A program made the position numbers and the translations under genes. Source: an uncultured Comamonadaceae bacterium (GTDB taxonomy: Bacteria > Pseudomonadota > Gammaproteobacteria > Burkholderiales > Burkholderiaceae). From it: 9,568 bases of DNA. Below, piece after piece: positions 1-6,628 of the stretch (position 1 is the stretch's first letter; every line of letters starts with the position of its first letter). The notes under the pieces were generated by a model that did not search any database, had not been told where the DNA came from, and worked only from the letters and a program-made list of their open reading frames with translations. The stretch covers positions 1 to 9,568 of the forward strand of contig CAMLQP010000093.1 in NCBI GenBank assembly GCA_946482115.1, written 5' to 3'.

Positions 1-534
1 GGCGGCGCTGATGTTGCCGTATTCGGTGGTGAACTGCTTGGCGTTGTCGCCCACGTGCTGCAGCATGGCGCGCAGGTCTTTCAGGTCCAGCAGCAGCAGG
101 CCGTTGTCGTCGGCGATCTTGAACACCAGATTGAGCACGCCCAGCTGGGTCTCGTTGAGGTTGAGCATGCGTCCCAGCAGCAGCGGGCCCATGTCGGACA
201 CCGTGGCGCGCACCGGGTGGCCCTGCTCGCCGAACACGTCCCACAGCGTGGTGGGGCAGGCCGTGGGGGTGGGCAGGTCCAGCCCGCGGTCTTTCAGCAC
301 CCCGGCCAGTTTCTCGCCGATGCTGCCTTTCTGGCTGATGCCGGTCAGGTCGCCCTTGACGTCGGCCATGAACACCGGCACCCCGATCTTGGAGAACTGT
401 TCGGCCAGATTCTGCAGCGTCACCGTCTTGCCGGTGCCGGTGGCGCCGGTGATGAGGCCGTGGCGGTTCGCCAGTCCGGGCAGCAGTTCGCAGGCCGTCT
501 GGGCGTTGCGGGCGATGGTCAGGGGTTGCGGCAT
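1..534 (-). CDS. HerA-like / DUF853 (YjgR-type) ATPase, N-terminal part
   Basis: This is the first 178 residues of a P-loop ATPase of the HerA-like DUF853 family, whose E. coli member is YjgR. The reading frame is open from the ATG at 534-532 down to base 1, so the C-terminal part (family members are roughly 500 residues) lies outside the window. A clear Walker A motif, GATGTGKT, sits at residues 30-37. It is followed by the characteristic block [13 protein letters not shown] (residues 55-67) and by a stretch with [10 protein letters not shown] (residues 126-135). The start is well supported: a purine-rich Shine-Dalgarno site, GAGGAGAGG, lies 8 nt upstream. HerA relatives are hexameric DNA-translocating ATPases, but the cellular role of the DUF853 group is poorly established, so no specific substrate is claimed. 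It is transcribed divergently from yebC. Family assignment is confident; function is not. Confidence 0.9.
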   Translation of the reverse strand, partial: MPQPLTIARNAQTACELLPGLANRHGLITGATGTGKTVTLQNLAEQFSKIGVPVFMADVKGDLTGISQKGSIGEKLAGVLKDRGLDLPTPTACPTTLWDVFGEQGHPVRATVSDMGPLLLGRMLNLNETQLGVLNLVFKIADDNGLLLLDLKDLRAMLQHVGDNAKQFTTEYGNISAA

Positions 535-542
535 GGTGTTTT

Positions 543-551
543 CCTCTCCTC
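543..551 (-). promoter_or_regulatory. Shine-Dalgarno site of the DUF853 ATPase gene
   Basis: Read on the minus strand, GAGGAGAGG ends 8 nt before the ATG at 534-532. It is the strongest ribosome-binding site in the window and fixes the start of the HerA-like gene. Confidence 0.7.
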
Positions 552-579
552 GTGGTTCGGCCCCGGCAGGGCGAAAAAG

Positions 580-585
580 TAGAAT
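580..585 (+). promoter_or_regulatory. Possible -10 element for the yebC-purD transcription unit
   Basis: TAGAAT matches the sigma-70 -10 consensus at 5 of 6 positions. It lies in the only AT-richer patch of the divergent 103-bp intergenic region, 52 nt before the yebC ATG. No good -35 is visible at 16-18 bp: the best is TTCGGC at 556-561, which is poor. This is therefore a candidate only. The same patch must also hold, or lie near, the promoter of the divergent ATPase gene. Confidence 0.3.
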
Positions 586-637
586 ATCAGGTTATCTCCG
601 GCGCCCCCGTGGCGTATTCCGAACAAGAGGCTTTTTC

Positions 638-1363
638 ATGGCAGGTCATTCCAAGTGGGCCAACATCCAGCACCGCAAGGGCCGTCAGGACGAAAAACGC
701 GGCAAGATCTGGACCCGCATCATTCGCGAAATCACGGTGGCGGCACGCACCGGCGGCGGTGACCTGAGCGCCAACCCGCGCCTGCGCCTGGCGGTGGACA
801 AGGCCAAGGCGGCCAACATGCCCGCTGACCGCGTCAAGTACAACATCGACAAGGCCACCGGCAACCAGGAAGGCGTGAGCTACGAGGAAATCCGCTACGA
901 GGGCTACGGCATAGCCGGCGCGGCCATCATCGTGGACACCATGACCGACAACCGGGTGCGCACCGTGGCCGAGGTGCGCCACGCCTTCAGCAAGCACGGC
1001 GGAAATCTGGGCACCGAAGGCTCGGTGGCGTTCCAGTTCAAGCATTGCGGCCAGCTGGTGTTCGCACCCGGCACCTCGGAAGACCAGGTGATGGAAGTGG
1101 CCCTGGAAGCTGGCGCCGAAGACGTCGTCACCGACGACGAAGGGGCCATCGAGGTGCTGACCGCGCCGGGTGACTTTGAAACCGTGAAAAACGCGCTGGA
1201 GGCCGCCGGCCTGAAGCCCGAGGTGGCCGAGGTGACCATGCGCCCGGAGAACACCATCGCCCTGGCCGGTGACGACGCCGCCCGCATGCAAAAGCTGCTG
1301 GACGTGCTGGAAGACCTGGACGACGTGCAGAACGTCTTCCACAACGCCGAACTGGATGTCTGA
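638..1363 (+). CDS. yebC: YebC/PmpR family regulatory / translation-associated protein
   Basis: A 241-residue protein of the YebC/PmpR (TACO1) family, at the usual family length. It opens with the hallmark [15 protein letters not shown] and continues with [15 protein letters not shown] (residues 23-37). Other conserved blocks are [17 protein letters not shown] (46-62), IRYEGYG (85-91), [17 protein letters not shown] (99-115) and GGNLG (121-125). The start at 638 is chosen because it matches the universal family N-terminus and has AAGAGG at 625-630, 7 nt upstream. The frame is open much further upstream, but that part is antisense to the ATPase gene and is not protein-like. Members have been described as DNA-binding transcriptional regulators. 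More recent work on the family points to a role in translation at difficult (proline-rich) sequences, as with mitochondrial TACO1. Which applies here cannot be told from sequence. Its stop directly abuts the purD start (TGAATG). Confidence 0.96.
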   Translation: MAGHSKWANIQHRKGRQDEKRGKIWTRIIREITVAARTGGGDLSANPRLRLAVDKAKAANMPADRVKYNIDKATGNQEGVSYEEIRYEGYGIAGAAIIVDTMTDNRVRTVAEVRHAFSKHGGNLGTEGSVAFQFKHCGQLVFAPGTSEDQVMEVALEAGAEDVVTDDEGAIEVLTAPGDFETVKNALEAAGLKPEVAEVTMRPENTIALAGDDAARMQKLLDVLEDLDDVQNVFHNAELDV

Positions 1364-2644
1364 ATGAAGGTTCTCGTCATCGGCGGCGGCGGCCGCGAGC
1401 ATGCGCTGGCCTGGAAGCTGGCCCAGTCCGGCCGGGTGCAGATGGTCTACGTGGCGCCGGGCAACGCCGGCACCGCGCGCGACAAGCGCCTGACCAACCT
1501 GCCCATCACCGGCGTGGTGGAACTGCGCGAATGGGCCCAGAAGGAAGGCGTCCAGCTGACCGTGGTCGGCCCGGAGGCGCCGCTGGCGGCCGGCGTGGTG
1601 GACGAGTTCCGCGCCCACGGCCTGCGCATCTTCGGCCCCACGAAGGCGGCCGCGCAGCTGGAAAGCTCCAAGGCCTTCTCCAAGGCCTTCATGGCGCGCC
1701 ACGGCATTCCCACGGCCGCGTTCGACACCTTCACCGACGCGGCGGCCGCGCACGCCTACATCGACCGCCTGGGCGCGCCCATCGTGGTCAAGGCCGACGG
1801 CCTGGCCGCCGGCAAGGGCGTGGTGGTGGCCATGACCGCTGCCGAGGCGCACGAGGCGGTGGATTTCATGCTGCTGGACAACAGGCTGGGCGTGAGCCAC
1901 AACGAGGGCGGCGCGCGCGTCGTCATCGAGGAGTTCCTGCCCGGCGAGGAAGCCAGCTTCATCGTGCTGTGCGACGGCAGGAACGTGGTGGCGCTGGCCA
2001 CCAGCCAGGACCACAAGCGCCTGCAGGACAACGACCAGGGCCCCAACACCGGCGGCATGGGCGCCTATTCGCCCGCGCCCGTGGTCACGCCCGCCGTTCA
2101 CGCGCGCGCCATGCGCGAGGTGATCCTGCCCACCATACAGGGCATGGCCAAGGACGGCATCCCCTACACCGGCTTCCTCTACGCCGGCCTGATGATCTCG
2201 CCCGAGGGCGCGGTCAAGACGCTGGAATTCAACTGCCGCATGGGCGACCCCGAGACCCAGCCCATCCTGATGCGGCTCAAGTCCGACCTGGTGGAGGTGA
2301 TGCTGGCCGCCACCGCTGGCGAGCTCGACAGGATCGAACTGGAGTGGGACCGCCGCACCGCGCTGGGCGTGGTGCTGGCCGCCCACGGCTACCCCATGAA
2401 CCCGCGCAAGGGCGACGCCATCACCGGCCTGCCGCCCGATGCCGACGACGTGATGGTCTTCCATGCCGGCACCCAGGCCCGGGACGGCCAGGTGGTGGCC
2501 TCGGGCGGACGCGTGCTGTGCGTGACCGCGCTGGCCGATTCGGTGAAGCAGGCGCAGCAGCGCGCCTACGACGCGGTGCAGGGCATCCATTTCGACGGCA
2601 TGCAGTTCCGCCGCGACATCGGCGGCCGCGCGATCAAGAACTGA
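1364..2644 (+). CDS. purD: Phosphoribosylamine--glycine ligase (GAR synthetase)
   Basis: PurD joins 5-phosphoribosylamine and glycine using ATP to make glycinamide ribonucleotide, the second step of cytosolic de novo purine synthesis. The protein has 426 residues, the normal length. The N-domain opens with a Gly-rich loop, GGGGREHAL (residues 7-15). The ATP-grasp region includes PIVVKADGLAAGKGVVVA (139-156), EEFLPGEEAS (189-198), and SQDHKRLQDNDQGPNTGGMG (214-233). Within the C-terminal half, LEFNCRMGDPETQP (287-300) contains the GARS signature. The ATG at 1364 starts at the base after the yebC stop (1361-1363), with a modest TGGA at 1353-1356 as possible Shine-Dalgarno. Translational coupling to yebC is likely. 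Its TGA shares a base with the next start (TGATG). No truncation or missing key residue is seen. Confidence 0.98.
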   Translation: MKVLVIGGGGREHALAWKLAQSGRVQMVYVAPGNAGTARDKRLTNLPITGVVELREWAQKEGVQLTVVGPEAPLAAGVVDEFRAHGLRIFGPTKAAAQLESSKAFSKAFMARHGIPTAAFDTFTDAAAAHAYIDRLGAPIVVKADGLAAGKGVVVAMTAAEAHEAVDFMLLDNRLGVSHNEGGARVVIEEFLPGEEASFIVLCDGRNVVALATSQDHKRLQDNDQGPNTGGMGAYSPAPVVTPAVHARAMREVILPTIQGMAKDGIPYTGFLYAGLMISPEGAVKTLEFNCRMGDPETQPILMRLKSDLVEVMLAATAGELDRIELEWDRRTALGVVLAAHGYPMNPRKGDAITGLPPDADDVMVFHAGTQARDGQVVASGGRVLCVTALADSVKQAQQRAYDAVQGIHFDGMQFRRDIGGRAIKN

Positions 2645-3303
2645 TGCGCGCCACCCGTACGCCGGTCAGCGATTGCCCGGCACCGTATCCCCTGCAGTTC
2701 CGCGGCAGCCCGCTGGCGCGGGGCGTGCTGCGGCTGCTGGGCTGGCGCGTGCTGTTCCAGGGCCTGCCGGCACGCCAGGGCGTGCTGGCGGTGTACCCGC
2801 ACACCAGCAACTGGGATTTCATCGTCATGATCCTCGCCAAATGGGCGGTGGGTGTGCCGGTGCGCTTCTGGGGCAAGGACACGCTGTTCCGCGTGCCGCT
2901 GCTGGGCGCCTGGCTGCGCTGGCTGGGCGGCGTGCCGGTGGACCGGCACAGCGCCCGGGGCGTGGTCGGCCAGGCCATTGACCACGTGAAGGCCTGCAAG
3001 CAGGCCGACCGCTATTTCTGGCTGGGCCTGGCGCCCGAAGGCACGCGCAAGCGCTCGGCCGGCTGGCGCAGCGGCTTCTACCAGACCGCCTGTGGCGCGG
3101 ACGTGCCGGTGGGCCTGATCCGGCTGGACTACGGCAGCCGCACCGTCAGCGTGCTCGACTTCATCCGCCTGAGTGGCGACGAGGCTGCCGACATGGCGCG
3201 CATCGAGGCCGTCTACCAGGGCGTGCGCGGTCTCAGGCCCGCCCATGCCGCCCCCGTGCGCCTGATCGCCCCGGCGGGCCGAACCGATACCATAGGCCCA
3301 TGA
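2644..3303 (+). CDS. Lysophospholipid acyltransferase family protein (PlsC-like LPLAT)
   Basis: A 219-residue protein with the two best-known motifs of the glycerolipid acyltransferase (LPLAT/PlsC) superfamily. The catalytic HX4D is HTSNWD (His53-Asp58), and motif III is APEGTRKR (residues 130-137), which normally binds the glycerol-phosphate moiety. Between them [20 protein letters not shown] (77-96) resembles the membrane-associating segment of the family. The family moves a fatty acyl chain from acyl-CoA or acyl-ACP to a lysolipid at the inner membrane. The exact acceptor here is unknown, so PlsC itself is not claimed. The ATG at 2644 overlaps the purD TGA by one base and lacks a good Shine-Dalgarno, which suggests re-initiation after purD. 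Its end overlaps hemF by ATGA. The frame is open upstream, but that section is the out-of-frame shadow of purD. Confidence 0.88.
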   Translation: MRATRTPVSDCPAPYPLQFRGSPLARGVLRLLGWRVLFQGLPARQGVLAVYPHTSNWDFIVMILAKWAVGVPVRFWGKDTLFRVPLLGAWLRWLGGVPVDRHSARGVVGQAIDHVKACKQADRYFWLGLAPEGTRKRSAGWRSGFYQTACGADVPVGLIRLDYGSRTVSVLDFIRLSGDEAADMARIEAVYQGVRGLRPAHAAPVRLIAPAGRTDTIGP

Positions 3304-4217
3304 ACACCCCATCTCCCCAGGCGGTGAGCGCCTATCTGCGTGGGCTGCAGGCGCGCATCACCGACGCGGTGACCGCGCTGGATGGCAACGCCTTTCGCGC
3401 TGACCACTGGACCAAGGCCGCCAGCGAGCCGTTGCAGGGCGAGGGCGAAACGCGCATCCTCGAGGACGGCGTGGTGTTCGAGCGCGCGGGCTGTGGCTTC
3501 TCGCACGTGCGTGGCCCGCAGTTGCCGCCCTCGGCCACCCAGCACCGGCCCGAACTGGCCGGCGCGCCGTTCGAGGCCATGGGCGTGTCGCTGGTGTTCC
3601 ATCCACGCAACCCCCATGTGCCCACGGTCCACATGAACGTGCGCATGATCGCGGCCACGCCGGCGGGTGGGCAGCCGGTGTGCTGGTTCGGCGGCGGCAT
3701 GGACCTGACGCCGTACTACCCGTTCGAGGAGGATGCCCAGCACTTCCATCGAACCTGCCGCGATGCCCTCGCACCGTTTGGCGCCGACAAGTACCCGCGC
3801 TTCAAGGCCTGGTGCGACGATTACTTCTTCCTCAAGCACCGCAACGAGCCGCGCGGCATCGGCGGCGTGTTCTACGATGATTTCTCCGAAGGCGGCTTCG
3901 ACACCGGCTTTGCGATGACACGGGCGGTGGGCGATGCCTTTTTGGCCGCTTACCTGCCAATCGTCGAGCGCCGCCAGGGGCTGGCCTGGGGCGAGCGCGA
4001 GCGCCAGTTCCAGCTCTACCGGCGCGGCCGCTATGTCGAATTCAACCTCGTCTGGGACCGCGGCACCCACTTCGGCCTGCAGTCCGGCGGCCGCACCGAG
4101 TCCATCCTGATGTCCATGCCGCCGCTGGCGCGCTGGGCCTACGATCACCAGCCCGAGCCCGGCTCGCCCGAGGAACGCCTTACGCGCGACTTCCTCGTGA
4201 AGCGCGAATGGGTCTGA
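3300..4217 (+). CDS. hemF: Oxygen-dependent coproporphyrinogen III oxidase
   Basis: HemF oxidatively decarboxylates coproporphyrinogen III to protoporphyrinogen IX with O2, a late step of haem synthesis in the cytosol. The protein has 305 residues, close to the 299 of E. coli HemF. The long coproporphyrinogen oxidase signature (F-x-W-C-x2-YF...HR-x-E-x-RG...D) is matched in full at residues 168-193. Four histidines known from E. coli HemF (His96, 106, 145 and 175) correspond to His101, 111, 150 and 180, with a constant +5 offset. Other conserved blocks are [17 protein letters not shown] (99-115), [15 protein letters not shown] (131-145) and [19 protein letters not shown] (238-256). The start lies in an ATGA overlap with the acyltransferase gene, with a weak AGG at 3294-3296. 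The enzyme implies aerobic haem synthesis. No anaerobic HemN is in the window. Confidence 0.98.
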   Translation: MNTPSPQAVSAYLRGLQARITDAVTALDGNAFRADHWTKAASEPLQGEGETRILEDGVVFERAGCGFSHVRGPQLPPSATQHRPELAGAPFEAMGVSLVFHPRNPHVPTVHMNVRMIAATPAGGQPVCWFGGGMDLTPYYPFEEDAQHFHRTCRDALAPFGADKYPRFKAWCDDYFFLKHRNEPRGIGGVFYDDFSEGGFDTGFAMTRAVGDAFLAAYLPIVERRQGLAWGERERQFQLYRRGRYVEFNLVWDRGTHFGLQSGGRTESILMSMPPLARWAYDHQPEPGSPEERLTRDFLVKREWV

Positions 4218-4222
4218 ACCCC

Positions 4223-4858
4223 ATGAGTCCAACCACCCCCCGCCGCATGCGCATCGGCATGTTTGGCGGATCGTTCGATCCGCCGCACTGGGCGCACCGC
4301 GCCCTGGCCGAAACCGCGCTGGGCCAGCTCGACCTCGACCGCCTGCACATCCTGCCCACCGGCCACGCCTGGCACAAGCCACGCCCGCTGTCGCCGGCCC
4401 CGCACCGCGTGGCCATGTGCCGGCTGGCCTTCGACGGCCTGATCAACATCGTCTACGACGAGCGCGAGATCCACCGCGATGGCCCCAGCTACACCGCCGA
4501 CACCCTGGGCGAGCTGCGTGCCGAATACCCCGACGCCGATCTGTTCCTGGTGTTGGGTGCCGACCAGCTGCTGTCGTTCAGGAGCTGGGTGCGCTGGGAG
4601 GAAGTGCTGCAGCTGGCCACCATCGCCGTGGCCAACCGCGCCATCAACATCGGCGCCGACGCCCGGCTCGACCAGGCCGAGGAGATGGACCTCTCGGGCG
4701 TGGACGTGCCCTACACCCTGCTGCACATGCCGCTCAAGAACATCAGCGCCACCGCCGTGCGAGCCCAGGTCAGCCGGCAGGCCTCGCTCGACGTGTTGGT
4801 GCCCGAGCCGGTTGCGCGCTATATTTCCCATCACCACCTCTACGAAGACCCTGCATGA
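4223..4858 (+). CDS. nadD: Nicotinate-nucleotide adenylyltransferase
   Basis: NadD transfers AMP from ATP to nicotinate mononucleotide, giving deamido-NAD in the NAD synthesis pathway. The nucleotidyltransferase P-loop region [14 protein letters not shown] is near the N-terminus and the second signature ISATAVRAQ is near the C-terminus. [19 protein letters not shown] is the typical mid-region. The usual HxGH is HWAH here: both histidines are kept and Gly is replaced by Ala. Three in-frame starts are possible. ATG 4208 gives 216 residues and overlaps hemF by 10 nt. ATG 4223 gives 211 residues and begins 5 nt after the hemF stop. ATG 4247 gives 203 residues. None has a strong Shine-Dalgarno; 4223 is preferred because it avoids the overlap and keeps a short N-terminal lead. 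The stop overlaps rsfS (ATGA). Function is confident; the start is not. Confidence 0.95.
   Translation: MSPTTPRRMRIGMFGGSFDPPHWAHRALAETALGQLDLDRLHILPTGHAWHKPRPLSPAPHRVAMCRLAFDGLINIVYDEREIHRDGPSYTADTLGELRAEYPDADLFLVLGADQLLSFRSWVRWEEVLQLATIAVANRAINIGADARLDQAEEMDLSGVDVPYTLLHMPLKNISATAVRAQVSRQASLDVLVPEPVARYISHHHLYEDPA
4265..4284. repeat. Perfect 9-bp inverted repeat in the nadD start region
   Basis: GGCGGATCG (4265-4273) and CGATCCGCC (4276-4284) are exact reverse complements separated by TT. In RNA this gives an 8-bp GC-rich stem with a GUUC loop, about 42 nt after the preferred nadD start and 18 nt after the ATG at 4247. It encodes the conserved GGSFDPP, so protein constraint explains part of it. 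No T-run follows, so it is not a classical terminator. Confidence 0.6.
4796..4825 (+). promoter_or_regulatory. Possible internal promoter ahead of rsfS
   Basis: TTGGTG (4796-4801, 3 of 6 to the -35 consensus) and TATATT (4820-4825, 5 of 6 to the -10 consensus) are 18 bp apart, with the -10 ending 29 nt before the rsfS ATG. TATATT stands out in GC-rich sequence. It lies inside the nadD coding region, where it encodes part of RYISHH, so it may be only coding sequence. Confidence 0.22.
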
Positions 4859-5556
4859 CCAGCGAAACCACGGCCAAGAAGAACATCCAGAAGCTCCAGC
4901 GCGCCATCGTCGATGGGCTGGAAGACGTCAAAGGCCAGGATATCGTGGTGTTCAACACCGAACACCTCTCCCCGCTGTTCGAACGCGTGGTGGTGGCCAG
5001 CGGCACCTCCAACCGCCAGACCAAGGCGCTCGCCGCCAGCGTGCGCGATGCCGTGCGCGAGGCCGGCTTCCCCAAGCCGCGCACCGAAGGCGAAGACAAC
5101 GGCGAGTGGATCATCGTGGACTGCGGCGCGGCCGTGGTGCATGTGATGCAGCCCGCGATCCGCCAGTATTACCACCTGGAAGAAATCTGGGGCGAAAAAC
5201 CTGTGCGCTTCAAGCACGGCGAAGACAAACCCGCACCGGTGATGAAGGCGGCGGCCGAGAAGGCCAGGCCCGCCAAGACCCCGGTCGGAAAAACCGCCGC
5301 TTCCAAGACACCGGCCCCGAAGAAGGCTGTGCCAGCCAAGGCGGGCAAGCCGGCCCCGGCGGCCAAAGGCGCCCAAACGGCCGCCAGGAAACCGGCCGCC
5401 AGCAAGGCTGGCAGCCCTGCAGCCAAGGCGCCGGCCAGGAAAACCGCGGCCGTCAAGGCACCGGCCAGGAAAGCGCCGCTCAAGGTCGTGAAGGTGGGCG
5501 CGCCCGTGAAGAAGGCGGCCGCCAACAAGGCCGCGCCCCGCAAGCCCCGGGCATGA
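4855..5556 (+). CDS. rsfS: Ribosomal silencing factor RsfS with long Lys/Ala/Pro-rich tail
   Basis: RsfS (YbeB/Iojap family) binds ribosomal protein uL14 on the 50S subunit, blocks subunit joining and damps translation in stationary phase or starvation. Residues 10-118 form the family domain: [20 protein letters not shown] (11-30), [15 protein letters not shown] (46-60), and [16 protein letters not shown] (83-98). YYHLEEIWG (105-113) closes the fold. Typical members have about 105-120 residues; this one has 233. The extra 112 residues (122-233) are low complexity: by my count 37 Ala, 23 Lys, 17 Pro and 6 Arg against 3 acidic residues, resembling histone-H1-like proteins. The tail stays in frame with regular GC-rich codon use, so it looks like real protein rather than a frameshift. 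Start and stop are both in ATGA overlaps, with nadD upstream and rlmH downstream. GAAGA upstream of the ATG may serve as Shine-Dalgarno. Confidence 0.95.
   Translation: MTSETTAKKNIQKLQRAIVDGLEDVKGQDIVVFNTEHLSPLFERVVVASGTSNRQTKALAASVRDAVREAGFPKPRTEGEDNGEWIIVDCGAAVVHVMQPAIRQYYHLEEIWGEKPVRFKHGEDKPAPVMKAAAEKARPAKTPVGKTAASKTPAPKKAVPAKAGKPAPAAKGAQTAARKPAASKAGSPAAKAPARKTAAVKAPARKAPLKVVKVGAPVKKAAANKAAPRKPRA
5425..5472 (+). repeat. Short direct repeat coding KAPARK twice in the RsfS tail
   Basis: Positions 5425-5442 and 5455-5472 (AAGGCGCCGGCCAGGAAA and AAGGCACCGGCCAGGAAA) match at 17 of 18 bases with a 30-bp period, encoding KAPARK at residues 191-196 and 201-206. It suggests that the basic tail grew by small duplications or slippage. 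Confidence 0.6.
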
Positions 5557-6020
5557 AGCTGGTCATCGTCGCGGTCGGGCAGCGCATGCCCGACTGGGCC
5601 CAGACCGCCTACGACGACTACGCCAAGCGTTTCCCGCCCGATCTGCGGGTGGACATCAAGACCGTCAAGACCGAGCCGCGCGGCTCCAAGACCCGCGAGA
5701 CGCTCATGGCTGCGGAGCGCGAGCGCATCGTCGCGCAGATTCCGCGCGGCGCCCGCATAGTGGCCCTGGACGAACGCGGCACCGCGCTGACCACCGTGGC
5801 CCTGGCCGAACGGCTCAAGGCCTGGCAGATGGGCGGCGACGACGTGGCGCTCATCATCGGCGGGCCCGACGGCCTGCAGCCCGAGTTCCGCCAGGCCGCG
5901 CACGAACGCATCCGCCTGTCCGACCTGACGCTGCCCCACGCCATGGCGCGCGTGCTGCTGATCGAGCAGCTCTACCGCGCCTGGTCCATCAACGCCAACC
6001 ACCCGTATCACAGAGAATGA
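5553..6020 (+). CDS. rlmH: 23S rRNA (pseudouridine1915-N3)-methyltransferase
   Basis: RlmH (YbeA) is a SPOUT-class methyltransferase. It uses SAM to methylate N3 of pseudouridine 1915 in helix 69 of 23S rRNA, acting on assembled 70S ribosomes. The protein has 155 residues, the same length as the E. coli enzyme. The SAM-binding knot region shows IIGGPDGL (residues 101-108). The C-terminal block [20 protein letters not shown] (125-144) ends in NHPYHRE (149-155), a tail needed for substrate binding in this family. The ATG at 5553 overlaps the rsfS stop (ATGA) and matches the family N-terminus [15 protein letters not shown]. No clear Shine-Dalgarno is seen, so translational coupling to rsfS is likely. 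rsfS-rlmH is a common bacterial pair, and both products act on the large subunit. The stop overlaps maf. Confidence 0.97.
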   Translation: MKLVIVAVGQRMPDWAQTAYDDYAKRFPPDLRVDIKTVKTEPRGSKTRETLMAAERERIVAQIPRGARIVALDERGTALTTVALAERLKAWQMGGDDVALIIGGPDGLQPEFRQAAHERIRLSDLTLPHAMARVLLIEQLYRAWSINANHPYHRE

Positions 6021-6616
6021 AGCTGTACCTCGCTTCCCAAAGCCCGCGCCGGCGCGAACTGCTGGCCCAGTGGGGCATGGATTGCGAACTGCTGCTGCCC
6101 GATGCCGTCGAGGACAGCGAGGCGCTCGAAGCGGTGCGCGGCAACGAGGCGCCGGCCACCTACGTGCAGCGCGTCACCCGCCTCAAACTCGAAGCCGCCG
6201 TGGAGCGCCTGCGGCGCCGCCACCTTCCGAGCGGCCCCGTGCTCTGCGCCGACACCACCGTGGCGCTGGGTCGCCAGATCCTTGGCAAGCCCGCCGATGC
6301 GGCCGACGCGCGTCGCATGCTGGCGTCGCTGTCCGGCCAGAGGCACCGGGTGCTGACCGCCGTGGCGCTGTGGCACAAGGGCCGCGTGCACGAAGCCTTG
6401 AGCACCTCCACCGTCGAGTTCGACCGCGTGAGCGCGGCCGAGATCCGCCGCTACGTGGATACCGGCGAACCCCTGGGCAAGGCCGGGGCCTACGCCTTGC
6501 AGGGGCGTGCCGCGCTGTGGGTGCGCCGCATCGCGGGCAGCCACTCCGGCATCGTGGGCCTGCCGGCGTTCGAGACCGCGCTGGTGCTGCGGGCGGCCGG
6601 GCTGCGCGTGATGTAA
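6017..6616 (+). CDS. maf: Maf/YhdE family nucleoside triphosphate pyrophosphatase (dTTP/UTP type)
   Basis: Maf proteins hydrolyse non-canonical or excess nucleoside triphosphates to monophosphates. This 199-residue protein opens with the family motif [12 protein letters not shown] (residues 5-16). It carries the catalytic Asp region [10 protein letters not shown] (75-84), [14 protein letters not shown] (104-117), and [20 protein letters not shown] (155-174). KAGAY-x-x-QG is characteristic of the YhdE (dTTP/UTP) subgroup and unlike the YceF (m7GTP) subgroup, so a dTTP/UTP pyrophosphatase is inferred. SHSGIVGLP (175-183) is also conserved. The start at 6017 overlaps the rlmH stop (ATGA), with AGAGA just upstream. 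It lies 12 nt before rng; a maf-like gene next to rng is also found in E. coli (yhdE-rng). The protein is complete with no missing motifs. Confidence 0.95.
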   Translation: MKLYLASQSPRRRELLAQWGMDCELLLPDAVEDSEALEAVRGNEAPATYVQRVTRLKLEAAVERLRRRHLPSGPVLCADTTVALGRQILGKPADAADARRMLASLSGQRHRVLTAVALWHKGRVHEALSTSTVEFDRVSAAEIRRYVDTGEPLGKAGAYALQGRAALWVRRIAGSHSGIVGLPAFETALVLRAAGLRVM

Positions 6617-6628
6617 GCTGCGCACACC

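Noticed and set aside
11..637. N-terminal extension of YebC to position 11
   Set aside because: The extension is antisense to the ATPase gene. The family N-terminus [15 protein letters not shown] and the Shine-Dalgarno site both place the start at 638.
587..2590. 667-residue open frame on the minus strand opposite yebC and purD
   Set aside because: It is the codon-bias mirror of the plus-strand genes: His/Gly/Ala/Val-rich with no domain pattern, and fully antisense to two well-identified proteins.
5218..5556. RsfS tail as the product of a frameshift or read-through
   Set aside because: The tail keeps the same frame and GC-rich codon pattern, the RsfS stop forms an ATGA overlap with rlmH as at neighbouring junctions, and an amino-acid pattern this consistent is unlikely in a wrong frame.
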